Part shown: positions 46,920 through 54,961 of the stretch, one piece after another
How the letters are laid out: every line of letters starts with the position of its first letter
Numbering within the stretch: position 1 is the stretch's first letter
NCBI GenBank assembly: GCA_964517495.1
Contig: CAZFER010000002.1
Location: 119,602-183,601 of the forward strand
DNA from: CAZFER01 sp964517495
Lineage (GTDB): Bacteria; Hinthialibacterota; Hinthialibacteria; Hinthialibacterales; Hinthialibacteraceae
Length of the DNA stretch: 64,000 nt
Direction of reading: 5' to 3'
Notes under the pieces: generated by a model
What the model saw: only the letters and a program-made list of their open reading frames with translations
Told to the model about the DNA's origin: nothing
The model's database searches: none
Made by a program: the position numbers and the translations under genes

Positions 46920-49110
46920 ACGAAAACCATTGATTTTATGTGAGATATTGCACTCATTGCCGGGACGTCTGCGGATTGGCTGCCAGGCTTTACGCTATTT
47001 GAATGAACAAAAAACCGAAATCGAAGTTCGACTGACGAATCATCCCGCCATTCTCTCCGCGGTAATCAGTACATTGACCAGCAATATACTGGTTATGTAT
47101 GATCCTACGGATGGAACCGAAGATGATATTCGTGAAACAGTGGAATGGGTGATCGCCTCGTATGCGACGGAAGCCTACAAAGAAGAGCGTTTGCAAACAT
47201 CCCAAGCAACCGTAACCGAACGCCGATTGCAGGAAGCTCCCATATCTGAAATGGTGAAACGAGTGGCGGTTTGTGCCATTAGTTTAACGATTGCCCTACT
47301 GCGGCGTGGTAGACGAGTGCAACCTTCCACCTTTTTGGGGCGTTTCTTGACCGGGCCTGCTTTAACCAGCCTCTCGTTGGGGTATCCCATCTTCAAAAGT
47401 GGATTTAATTCACTGCGAACCCATGGACGGCCCAATGCCGATACCTTGAGCGCCTCTGCGATTTTGTCCAGTCTGGCCGCTGGCCAGGATGTCTCTGCCT
47501 TGACTATTATTGGCCTGGCGGATATTGCCGAACTTATGACCGCTTACACCATGGAACGCACTCGCCGGGCCATTCGTGATATGCTTTCCGTTGGTGAGCA
47601 GTTCGTTTGGTTAAAACGAGACGATGGCCGGGAAGTTAAAGTTCCCTTGGAGCGAATCAAACCCAATGACGTGGTGGTCGCTTATACCGGAGAACGAATC
47701 AGCGTGGATGGTGTAATCGAAGAGGGGGAATCCGCAGTCGATCAGGCCTCCATTACTGGTGAGTATATGCCCATGCATAAAAAACCGGGTGATAATGTAT
47801 TCGCTGGCACAGTGGTGAAAAGTGGCAGCATATCGATCCGGGCGGAAAAAGTGGGCGATCAAACCGCAGTCGCTCGAATTGTGCACCTGGTTGAAGAAGC
47901 CGCCTATCGCAAAGCATCCATTCAAGCCTTTGCCGATCGTTTTTCCGCTCAATTTATCCCCTTTAATTTTGCTTTGGCTTTGTTGGTTTATGGTTTGACA
48001 AAAAATCCCACTCGCGCCTTAAATATGCTAATTATTGATTATTCATGCGGTGTACGGTTATCCACGGCCACTGCTTTTTCCGCCACTATTTGCAATGCGG
48101 CGAAAAATGGGATTTTGGTCAAAGGCAGTAATTACCTCGAATTACTTGACGAATCCGATACCTTGATTATGGATAAAACCGGCACCTTGACCGAAGGCAA
48201 ACCGCTGGTTACCAGTGTTTATCCCATTTTGGCGGGTAAAGAAAAACACAACGTCCTTGAACTTGCGGGCGCAGCAGAAGAAACTTCCACCCACCCCATG
48301 GCCCTGGCGGTCCTGAGCAGGATTAAGTCGGAAGGAATAAATATTCCCGTGCATACCAAAACCAAAGTGCACGTTGGCCGGGGGATGGAAACCCATGTTG
48401 GACGAAGCATCGTTCGTGCGGGGAATCGCCGCTATATGGAAGAGAACGGCATTTCAGTGGACGATGCCCAGGATGTCGTCACGAAATTGGTGCGCCGCGG
48501 CGAAAATGTGTTGTATATCGCTCAGGGTAAAAAACTGGTAGGCGTGTTGGGCATTCAGGATACGGTCCGTGAGAATATGAAAAAAGCCTTAAACCGCTTA
48601 CGATACACCGGCATGGACGATATCGTGCTTTTAACCGGTGACGTCGAACAACACGCGGAAATTGTCGCTAACCGCATGGCAATGGATCGTTTCAAGGCAG
48701 AAGTTTTGCCGGAAGACAAAGCGGAAACGGTTTTGCAACTGCAATCGAAAGGCGTGCGAGTGGTCATGGTGGGTGATGGCATTAATGATGCCCCCGCGTT
48801 AGCTTATGCGGATGTCGGAATTGCCATGGGTGGAACCCGAACTGATATCGCCATGGAAGCGGCGGATATCACTATCACCAGCGATGATCCACTTCTGATC
48901 CCGGCTGTTATTCGCATGGCCCGGCAAACCATGCGCATTGTCCGGCAGAATTTTGGTATCGCCATTGGCGTTAATACGATTGGACTTTTATTGGCTTCGC
49001 TGGGTGTATTACCGGTATTTTGGGGAGCGGTGCTCCATAATTCATGCACGGTTGCCGTGGTCTTAAATTCAGGACGGTTGCTTTTTCTTGACCTGGAGCG
49101 GGGAAAATAA
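46906..49110 (+). CDS. atypical P1B-type ATPase with N-terminal HMA-like domain
   Basis: About 734 aa. The HMA-like N-terminus (LHSLPGRLRIG) lacks CxxC. Several membrane segments, then the A-domain TGEY, phosphorylation site D423 (DKTGTLT), N-domain THP (the P1B His-Pro pair) and GDGINDAPAL follow. The membrane metal motif that reads CPC in Cu/Zn pumps is here D378-Y379-S380-C381-G382. That pattern fits the P1B-6-like or otherwise unclassified group. The transported ion cannot be inferred safely; iron is a possibility. ATG 46906 is tentative, since AAGGAG (46884-46889) is poorly spaced for both ATG 46906 and TTG 46891. Confidence 0.88.
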   Translation: MFGRERKPLILCEILHSLPGRLRIGCQALRYLNEQKTEIEVRLTNHPAILSAVISTLTSNILVMYDPTDGTEDDIRETVEWVIASYATEAYKEERLQTSQATVTERRLQEAPISEMVKRVAVCAISLTIALLRRGRRVQPSTFLGRFLTGPALTSLSLGYPIFKSGFNSLRTHGRPNADTLSASAILSSLAAGQDVSALTIIGLADIAELMTAYTMERTRRAIRDMLSVGEQFVWLKRDDGREVKVPLERIKPNDVVVAYTGERISVDGVIEEGESAVDQASITGEYMPMHKKPGDNVFAGTVVKSGSISIRAEKVGDQTAVARIVHLVEEAAYRKASIQAFADRFSAQFIPFNFALALLVYGLTKNPTRALNMLIIDYSCGVRLSTATAFSATICNAAKNGILVKGSNYLELLDESDTLIMDKTGTLTEGKPLVTSVYPILAGKEKHNVLELAGAAEETSTHPMALAVLSRIKSEGINIPVHTKTKVHVGRGMETHVGRSIVRAGNRRYMEENGISVDDAQDVVTKLVRRGENVLYIAQGKKLVGVLGIQDTVRENMKKALNRLRYTGMDDIVLLTGDVEQHAEIVANRMAMDRFKAEVLPEDKAETVLQLQSKGVRVVMVGDGINDAPALAYADVGIAMGGTRTDIAMEAADITITSDDPLLIPAVIRMARQTMRIVRQNFGIAIGVNTIGLLLASLGVLPVFWGAVLHNSCTVAVVLNSGRLLFLDLERGK

Positions 49111-49112
49111 TC

Positions 49113-49958
49113 ATGCCACAGGATTTAATTGTAACAGTGATTCATAAACTAGAGGGCCGGATCCGTTTACGCTTGTCTCTTCCCCTAAAATCAGTCAGCA
49201 AAATGCAATCCTCTGTCAAAGCACATCCTGGTATTACATCAGTTAATTACACATCGATAACACGATCGGTACTCGTTTATTTCGAGCCGGATGAAGTGCA
49301 GCTGGAGGAGATTATCATTCGAACCAGCCTATCCTTCTCGTTGGATTATGGAGCGCTGCCTGTGCGCGTATTGGCCCAACCTGAAGTGCACGATATGACA
49401 GATTCCGCTTTTTATTCAGGTTTGCTTATCGTTTGTGCAATGATCAATCGAGTCGTCAACAACAATTCACGGTATTCGGGACTTATTGAAGGTGTAGCAG
49501 GTGCCGCCACGGTGGGGGCCGTGCTGGAACACGGATGGGGAGAAGTCGCGCGCCGGGGGAATTTTGACCCCGAAGCCCTTTCTGTTGTATATCTTATAAC
49601 CGCTTTGCTGCGTGGAAATTTTTTACCGGCAACCATTTTTACCTGGGCGACTACTTTCGGCCGTCATTTGGTGAATGTTCCCACAGCAGGAGTTTGTATC
49701 AAACCAATCGAAATCAGCGGCAAAAAGGATAAGTCACCCCGTTATGAATTAGTGGTTACCCAGGATAAAGAATCCGTGGATCGCATGGCGTTGTTCACCA
49801 TGCTGCCCAGTGTGATATTAAATGCCTTGACAGGTGGGCATCAGGATGCCAGCCGTGGCCGTTTGTTGGAAGAAATCCGCAATGTTTCCAAACTTCATGG
49901 CGAGGTATTGGAAGGGCTAGGCGAAATACGCTCTGGGATTCCCGTGAAGATTAATTAA
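49113..49958 (+). CDS. HMA-like membrane protein 3 of the P-ATPase cluster
   Basis: 281 aa. The N-terminal HMA-like domain begins IHKLEGRIRLRLSLPLK, with no CxxC, up to about residue 80. The rest (about 95-185) has hydrophobic segments and a small basic region. The C-terminus is soluble. Encoded 3 nt after the ATPase, so co-transcribed. May resemble truncated P-ATPase membrane modules seen in fez-type clusters, but this was not tested. Confidence 0.7.
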   Translation: MPQDLIVTVIHKLEGRIRLRLSLPLKSVSKMQSSVKAHPGITSVNYTSITRSVLVYFEPDEVQLEEIIIRTSLSFSLDYGALPVRVLAQPEVHDMTDSAFYSGLLIVCAMINRVVNNNSRYSGLIEGVAGAATVGAVLEHGWGEVARRGNFDPEALSVVYLITALLRGNFLPATIFTWATTFGRHLVNVPTAGVCIKPIEISGKKDKSPRYELVVTQDKESVDRMALFTMLPSVILNALTGGHQDASRGRLLEEIRNVSKLHGEVLEGLGEIRSGIPVKIN

Positions 49959-49994
49959 ATTACACAAACCAGTACGAATGCAGGAGAAAAAATT

Positions 49995-50240
49995 ATGGCA
50001 ATTCAATCACAACACATAACTGGATTTGTCGTCGGCTTGGGTGCGGCGGCCTTGGGCTATTATTTGTATAAAAAGAATCAACCTCAGATTCATGAATTTC
50101 TGCGAAAACAGGGCATTCAAGTCCCTTCCGGTGACAGCAAGGATTTAAATTCCATGAATTTGGAAGAATTGGTTCGCGAAAAAGAACGTCTGGAAGATCT
50201 GATTGCCGAACGCGAAATGGCAACCGAAAATACCCAATAA
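49995..50240 (+). CDS. small single-pass membrane protein of the cluster
   Basis: 81 aa. One N-terminal hydrophobic helix (GFVVGLGAAALGYYLY), then a lysine/glutamine-rich and charged helical tail (ELVREKERLEDLIAERE). AGGAG is a good ribosome site. No family recognised with confidence; it resembles DUF5132-type small proteins found beside such ATPases. Might be a structural or membrane-shaping subunit. Confidence 0.65.
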   Translation: MAIQSQHITGFVVGLGAAALGYYLYKKNQPQIHEFLRKQGIQVPSGDSKDLNSMNLEELVREKERLEDLIAEREMATENTQ

Positions 50241-50268
50241 ATAACTTGAGCATTTAGGAGGAACATTT

Positions 50269-50466
50269 ATGTCAACCTGCCAAAACACCGTTAACTGCAC
50301 CTGCACCTATTCCGGCTGTGACAAGCATGGAAAATGCTGTGAGTGTTTGCAATATCATTTGCGAATGCAACAACTGCCGGCTTGTTGTTTTCCTCCGGAA
50401 GTGGAAAAAACCTATGATCGTTCATTTCGCAAGTTCATGGAAACCTATAAACATTTGGCGATGTGA
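50269..50466 (+). CDS. Cys-rich DUF6485-like small protein
   Basis: 65 aa with nine Cys in the first 40 residues (4, 10, 12, 17, 23, 24, 26, 39, 40), then a basic/aromatic tail (EKTYDRSFRKFMETYKH). This matches the DUF6485 pattern NCTCTYSGC...KCCEC...CCFPPE. A metal site of Zn or Fe-S type is likely. AGGAGG lies upstream. Last gene of the cluster. Role unknown. Confidence 0.75.
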   Translation: MSTCQNTVNCTCTYSGCDKHGKCCECLQYHLRMQQLPACCFPPEVEKTYDRSFRKFMETYKHLAM

Positions 50467-50511
50467 TACAATAGGATTGCCTTAAAACCGGGTTGACACA
50501 TAGATCAACCC

Positions 50512-50635
50512 CCAATGTCACTAACTTAAAGGGGAGGGCGAGGCTCCCGCCGAGCCGTTATACGTGGAAACGGCTCGGCGGGAGCCTTGCCCTCACTATT
50601 AACGATCCAATTTAATCTTAACTTAATGACATTGG
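50512..50635. repeat. nested palindromic intergenic element
   Basis: Outer arms CCAATGTCACTAACTTAA (50512-50529) and TTAACTTAATGACATTGG (50618-50635) differ at two positions. Inner 24-nt arms (50534-50557 and 50571-50594) pair with one mismatch around a 13-nt loop. The nested structure, without a gene, resembles a MITE or a REP-like element. It fills the gap after the P-ATPase cluster. Confidence 0.75.
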
Positions 50636-50656
50636 ATCAACCCCTATATATTGTAG

Positions 50657-50678
50657 GGGCAAACCTATGTGTTTGCCC
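50657..50678. repeat. short hairpin repeat before the GT-C/propeller gene
   Basis: GGGCAAAC (50657-50664) pairs with GTTTGCCC (50671-50678). A second alternative pairing uses CCCCTA (50641-50646) and TAGGGG (50654-50659). Similar GGGGCAAACC...GTTTGCCC units are common dispersed repeats. Confidence 0.5.
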
Positions 50679-50722
50679 TGGGGTGGTTGCATGTCAAACG
50701 TCAGGGTGATTTTTTAAAGCTT

Positions 50723-53700
50723 ATGTTTTTCAAAAAAGACGATCCGTTTTGGGAAGATAAATCGATCTTACCCTCTTCAAAAGAAGAGGAAAAACCTGCA
50801 TCTTTCGTGGCCTCCAAGCCAGCGCCCGCCTGGCCGGGATGGTTGGTACTTATTTACATCCAGGCGGTTCTGCTTGTTCTTCTTTTTGTTATTCTCTTGT
50901 CTCTCAAGGCAGATCACAGCGCCAGGGCATGCCTGGCCTTTTGTGAACCGTTCATCGACAAAATCGTTGAATATGGAAAGTCTTTGATTGAACATGCAGC
51001 GTTTCGATCTCAATTGCTTGGTTGGGGAACATTTTTCCTAAGCTTTACGATCGGCATTATCGGATTAGTCAGGCACAAAAAACGAGGCGTACGGCCCTAT
51101 TTCCTTTTTATGGCCGCCGGGCTGGCCGCATTGGCGCAAATGTCGTATTTTTTAAACGATGTATCCCGCGGCTCGTTTCTATATAGTTTCGCTTTTCTTG
51201 TATTAATCGGCTGGCGTTGTTTCCCAAAGTCCTATGGGCCACAACTTGATTTTGAACTTGCTTCATCAGACGAATCGTCTTCTCACCCTAAATCGCAATT
51301 ATGGGTACATTTTGTCGAAGCGGGATTCTTATTGGTTATATCGCTGGTTGTAATCATCTACCGGTTCTATGCGCTCAATCAACTTCCCACTCTGTTTGAT
51401 GGTGAAATGGTGGCCAGCATGGCGGTCAGCACCAATCCGGATAGTGCCTTTAAACTCAATTACCAGTTTGTTAATCCCTTCGGATGGGCACCGCTCGGAT
51501 TGATTTATTTTATCATGATGGGGAAGGCTATCTATTACTTTGGCTCATCCTTACTGACCATCCGCATGTTATCGGCCATTGTCGGCGTGGTATTATTTAA
51601 TCTTGTCTATTATTTGCTTCGCCGAATGGGGGGGCGTTTCGCCGCCATCACCGGCTCTTCGCTCTTTGCCTTCAGTACGATCGAGATTGCCTGGGGACGG
51701 TTTGATTTCTTCCCCTTTTCATATCCCTCTGTGTTTGTCATTTTGGTTTGTATCACTTCTTACCTGGCATTTGTAAAAGAAAAATTACTCTATTTCGTGT
51801 TGACTGCCATCACCATGGGATTAACGTATTATCTCTATCCATCCGGGCAGGTTGGATTTCTTATCCCTGTGGGTGTGTTCTTTTGGGCCATTCTTACTCA
51901 GAAAGGTTTTTTTAAACGCTGTTGGTGGAAACTGACCTTTATCCTCATCGGTGTCATGTTATGGGTTTTGGGGGCCTCCGTGTGCGCCTATTTGGCCAAT
52001 GGCTCCTGGAAATTACTAAATCCATTGGCCGATGAAATTGTTTCCCAGGGTACCAATCGTGGCCAGGCGTTATGGACCATCGACAAAGAAAACTGGGGGA
52101 TATTCGATAAACTCTTTTTCTTGATTCAAAACGTATTTGGCAATGTGGTGGAACTGGTAAAAAGCATCCATGTATCATTGGTGCTGCCCAATTTCCGGGC
52201 CACACCTATTTACGGGATTCCCGGACATCCCGCCACCTATCTTTCCGGTATGGTGGCTGTTTTTATTTTTATGGGCGCTGTTGTCTCTCTGCTTAGTCCA
52301 ACGCGAAAGAATACCTCATTTGTATTAATGTGGATTCTGGTGGCCATGCTCCCCGGGATTTTATCCAGTTCGCCTGCTGCACGCCGTCTGGCCACCTTGT
52401 TTCCGGCTTTGTATGTCTTGGCTGGACTGGTAATTGCACGCGGTTTAAAGGCTGTGGATTACATGGCAGGCAAATGGACAGGATACCTTGCCCGAGGCAT
52501 ATTCATTATGGTTGTAATTCCGTTTTTCGCCATCATCAATGGCGGCTGGTATTTTAAACAACCAATCTATTATCCACCCTCCACCCAAATGTCGCAAGCG
52601 ATCAAACCGTATGTTCAACCGGGTTCAATGGTGGTGGCTGAAATTGGATTGAGTGATCCCTACCGGCTGGTGAATGAAGTAACCTTTACCCTTTTGGATG
52701 AACTAAGCCGTCCCGACAAACCGGCTAAATGGCATTTGCCCCGGCCCGAGGAATGGCCCTGGGTGGCCTTTAATCCAAAAGTCAATTTGGATTTTTGGCA
52801 CTACCGGCATACTAAATTGTCGTCCATGATTCCCTATCATGGAAAGCATCCCGAGTGGAACAGGCTAACCTATATTATTCATGACATGCCAGACAACCAA
52901 AAAAAGATTGAACTTCTTCAGCAAATTCACCCACGGGCAATTGTAAGCCATCATGATATCTATTCTCAATATGATTTTTACGCCATCCAAACCCACTACA
53001 ATTCAGCAACCATAAAACAGAATGTGCAACCCGTTGCGGCGTGTAAAGGTGTTGTGGTTAAAGGGAACCAATTAATCAAAAACATTAATGTCTCCATTGA
53101 CCGTAAGGCATCCCAACCTGATTCATACGACAAAAAGATTGAAATTGAAAGCGGTTTGTGGGTGTCTCAGCATGATTGGTTGGCTTTTCGTATTATTGGG
53201 GGAGGAAGGCAGGTTAAATTGTTTTTGAATGACCAACCGGTTCAACAGCATCAACTGTTTCCTATGACAGAAGGCATTAATAAACTAAAAATCGTCATGC
53301 GCCAGCCATCACAACTGCCCATTGATTTACAATTCAAAATACATCCAGGTAATGCCTATAAAACCATTTCATCCACCAATCTTCTTTCACCCCGATTGGC
53401 CAATGTCGAATCGTTAAAACCTCAACCCACTGAGGTTTATAAAGGTTTTCATCCACCCCAAAAAATCACCACACTTGATACGGATTTCAATAAGGATCAC
53501 GACGTTTCCCCTTCAGGCAGGCTGGTTGCCATGGCGCGTGATGAAGACCGCTGGCGCCTCCGTGTTTTAAATCCCCAGGGAAAATTGATTTCAGAATGGG
53601 AACATCCCTTGATAAACATTCATCACGAAGTTCGTTACGGCGTCTGTTTTATTGGCGATGAGACTCTGGCGGTTTTGGATTCGCCATCTGTACTGTTTTA

Positions 53701-54298
53701 TGATATCAATGGGAACCTGCTCAATGAGCTTAAACTGGAGATGGACGTTCACGGGGGACTGGATATCGATGCCAATCCGGCAGGTGAGGTTTTTGTCGCT
53801 TGCGTTGATCAGCAGTGTGTGTTTTACATCAACAGCCAAACCCTGGAAACCCAACGCTTTCGCGCTAAAACAACAACGAATGGATCACGATGGGTTCCTC
53901 GTACGTTGTCTGCCTCTGCCAACGGTCATTTGGCTGTCCTGGATGATCGTGAACGTATTCACTTTTTCCAAAAAAGCAACCTCCCTGAAACCCCATACCA
54001 ATGGAAGCGCGTGCATCATTTAGAATACAACATGAATGCACCGCGTTTTGATACCATACGCTCAACCCGGTTTCAGGTTGACGATAACGGTTGGCTTTTC
54101 CTTAAATACCTGCCTGAATCAGAATTCCGAGTGATGGATCAACATGAAAAACGCCGCATCGCTTCAAATCCAGAAAATGATCTGAGCTTATTATTAAAGA
54201 ATAAATGCCACCAGGTGATGGGATTTGATGAGCAAAACCGCTTATATATTTGGAACTTGCGCAGCCATGAAATCCTGCGGCTGGCACCCATTGAATAG
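50723..54298 (+). CDS. GT-C/GT39-like membrane glycosyltransferase fused to a beta-propeller
   Basis: About 1191 aa. The N-terminal ~650 residues hold many hydrophobic segments and the GT39-like loop LFDGEMVASMAVSTN with an acidic residue after the early membrane helices. A soluble segment follows. The C-terminal ~330 residues have repeats resembling an NHL/six-bladed beta-propeller. The fusion is unusual for GT39 enzymes. Start ATG 50723 (MFFKKDDPFW) is preferred; a GTG at 50669 lies in the hairpin repeat. Probably a surface-glycan glycosyltransferase with a periplasmic propeller. Confidence 0.75.
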   Translation: MFFKKDDPFWEDKSILPSSKEEEKPASFVASKPAPAWPGWLVLIYIQAVLLVLLFVILLSLKADHSARACLAFCEPFIDKIVEYGKSLIEHAAFRSQLLGWGTFFLSFTIGIIGLVRHKKRGVRPYFLFMAAGLAALAQMSYFLNDVSRGSFLYSFAFLVLIGWRCFPKSYGPQLDFELASSDESSSHPKSQLWVHFVEAGFLLVISLVVIIYRFYALNQLPTLFDGEMVASMAVSTNPDSAFKLNYQFVNPFGWAPLGLIYFIMMGKAIYYFGSSLLTIRMLSAIVGVVLFNLVYYLLRRMGGRFAAITGSSLFAFSTIEIAWGRFDFFPFSYPSVFVILVCITSYLAFVKEKLLYFVLTAITMGLTYYLYPSGQVGFLIPVGVFFWAILTQKGFFKRCWWKLTFILIGVMLWVLGASVCAYLANGSWKLLNPLADEIVSQGTNRGQALWTIDKENWGIFDKLFFLIQNVFGNVVELVKSIHVSLVLPNFRATPIYGIPGHPATYLSGMVAVFIFMGAVVSLLSPTRKNTSFVLMWILVAMLPGILSSSPAARRLATLFPALYVLAGLVIARGLKAVDYMAGKWTGYLARGIFIMVVIPFFAIINGGWYFKQPIYYPPSTQMSQAIKPYVQPGSMVVAEIGLSDPYRLVNEVTFTLLDELSRPDKPAKWHLPRPEEWPWVAFNPKVNLDFWHYRHTKLSSMIPYHGKHPEWNRLTYIIHDMPDNQKKIELLQQIHPRAIVSHHDIYSQYDFYAIQTHYNSATIKQNVQPVAACKGVVVKGNQLIKNINVSIDRKASQPDSYDKKIEIESGLWVSQHDWLAFRIIGGGRQVKLFLNDQPVQQHQLFPMTEGINKLKIVMRQPSQLPIDLQFKIHPGNAYKTISSTNLLSPRLANVESLKPQPTEVYKGFHPPQKITTLDTDFNKDHDVSPSGRLVAMARDEDRWRLRVLNPQGKLISEWEHPLINIHHEVRYGVCFIGDETLAVLDSPSVLFYDINGNLLNELKLEMDVHGGLDIDANPAGEVFVACVDQQCVFYINSQTLETQRFRAKTTTNGSRWVPRTLSASANGHLAVLDDRERIHFFQKSNLPETPYQWKRVHHLEYNMNAPRFDTIRSTRFQVDDNGWLFLKYLPESEFRVMDQHEKRRIASNPENDLSLLLKNKCHQVMGFDEQNRLYIWNLRSHEILRLAPIE

Positions 54299-54322
54299 TT
54301 CCTGAACTTAACTAAATCCGTA

Positions 54323-54376
54323 GGATGGGTCACTTTAACCCATCCAATCTTCCAGCTGGGGAGGACCGGCTGGAAG
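54323..54376. repeat. two short hairpins after the GT-C/propeller gene
   Basis: GGATGGGT (54323-54330) pairs with ACCCATCC (54338-54345), and CTTCCAGC (54349-54356) pairs with GCTGGAAG (54369-54376). Either may serve as a weak terminator. The first is related in sequence to the repeat copies at 54422 and 57665. Confidence 0.5.
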
Positions 54377-54421
54377 CCGATGCTCCCCGGATTTGTGCAC
54401 CTGAGTTTACCCAAAAGCCAG

Positions 54422-54488
54422 GTAGGATAGGTCACGTTTTTTCGATCCATCAATGCACACGATGGGTTAAACAACGCAAACTGTCCTA
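54422..54488. repeat. GTAGGAT-type intergenic repeat, copy 1
   Basis: Imperfect palindrome beginning GTAGGATAGGTCACG and ending GATGGGTTAAACAACGC...TCCTA. A longer close relative is at 57665-57750. It ends exactly at the stop codon of the antitoxin fragment next door (TAG 54488-54486 on the minus strand). Confidence 0.7.
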
Positions 54489-54548
54489 ATTACTACTGAT
54501 CGGCTGAATAGTAAGCCGATATCCCAAGGCGTTTAAAATCGAACAGAT
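54486..54548 (-). pseudogene. 3' remnant of an HTH antitoxin
   Basis: Read on the minus strand, the frame ICSILNALGYRLTIQPISSN ends at TAG (54488-54486). 'ILNALGYRLTIQP' looks like the end of XRE/HTH antitoxins paired with RelE/HigB toxins. It has no start codon of its own here and runs directly out of the toxin fragment in another frame. Confidence 0.6.
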
Positions 54549-54706
54549 GGTTTCCAATCACCATAGATTCCGAATTCGGCGATGCGTCCTATTCGATCCA
54601 TAATGCGCAAATACACCTTTCGATCTTTTGCTCTAATCTTCTCCATCCATTCAACGAAAGGTTGTTTTCCCTCATCGGTCTGATAAATCTTAATCTGCTT
54701 TTTCAT
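54533..54706 (-). pseudogene. RelE/HigB-like toxin, 3'-truncated
   Basis: Minus-strand ATG 54706 opens a 57-aa frame: MKKQIKIYQTDEGKQPFVEW, then MEKIRAKDRKVYLRIMDRIG and FGIYGDWKPSVRF. This is the N-terminal half of a RelE/HigB-type 'addiction module killer' toxin (normally about 95-110 aa). It breaks off at the usual FGDWKP position and the sequence changes frame straight into the antitoxin tail. The core catalytic C-terminal part is lost. Confidence 0.7.
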
Positions 54707-54961
54707 GGATAAGTTGTTAACTATAGTTTACGGTCTGTCAATTCAACAAAGTAGAGTTCAAAACGATAGCGATGCCCACAAACAGATAATCATTTTCCCA
54801 TTTACCTATCATGCAAATTATCCACTGGTATGGAAAGGATTAGGCGATGAAATTATTTGCTCTTGTCGAGTTCCTTATAATAACCATTGACTTAAATACG
54901 TATCAGTATACCTTCATTTGTTTAGAACAGTTCCTATTGATAGGATTAGCCAAAATAAACC

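Noticed and set aside
50669..50722. Upstream GTG start for the GT-C/propeller protein
   Set aside because: It lies in the hairpin repeat and would add residues unlike the protein. ATG 50723 is more natural.
54705..54890. 61-residue open frame on the plus strand before mutS
   Set aside because: No similarity and no ribosome site. It runs opposite the start of the RelE-like remnant and ends before mutS.
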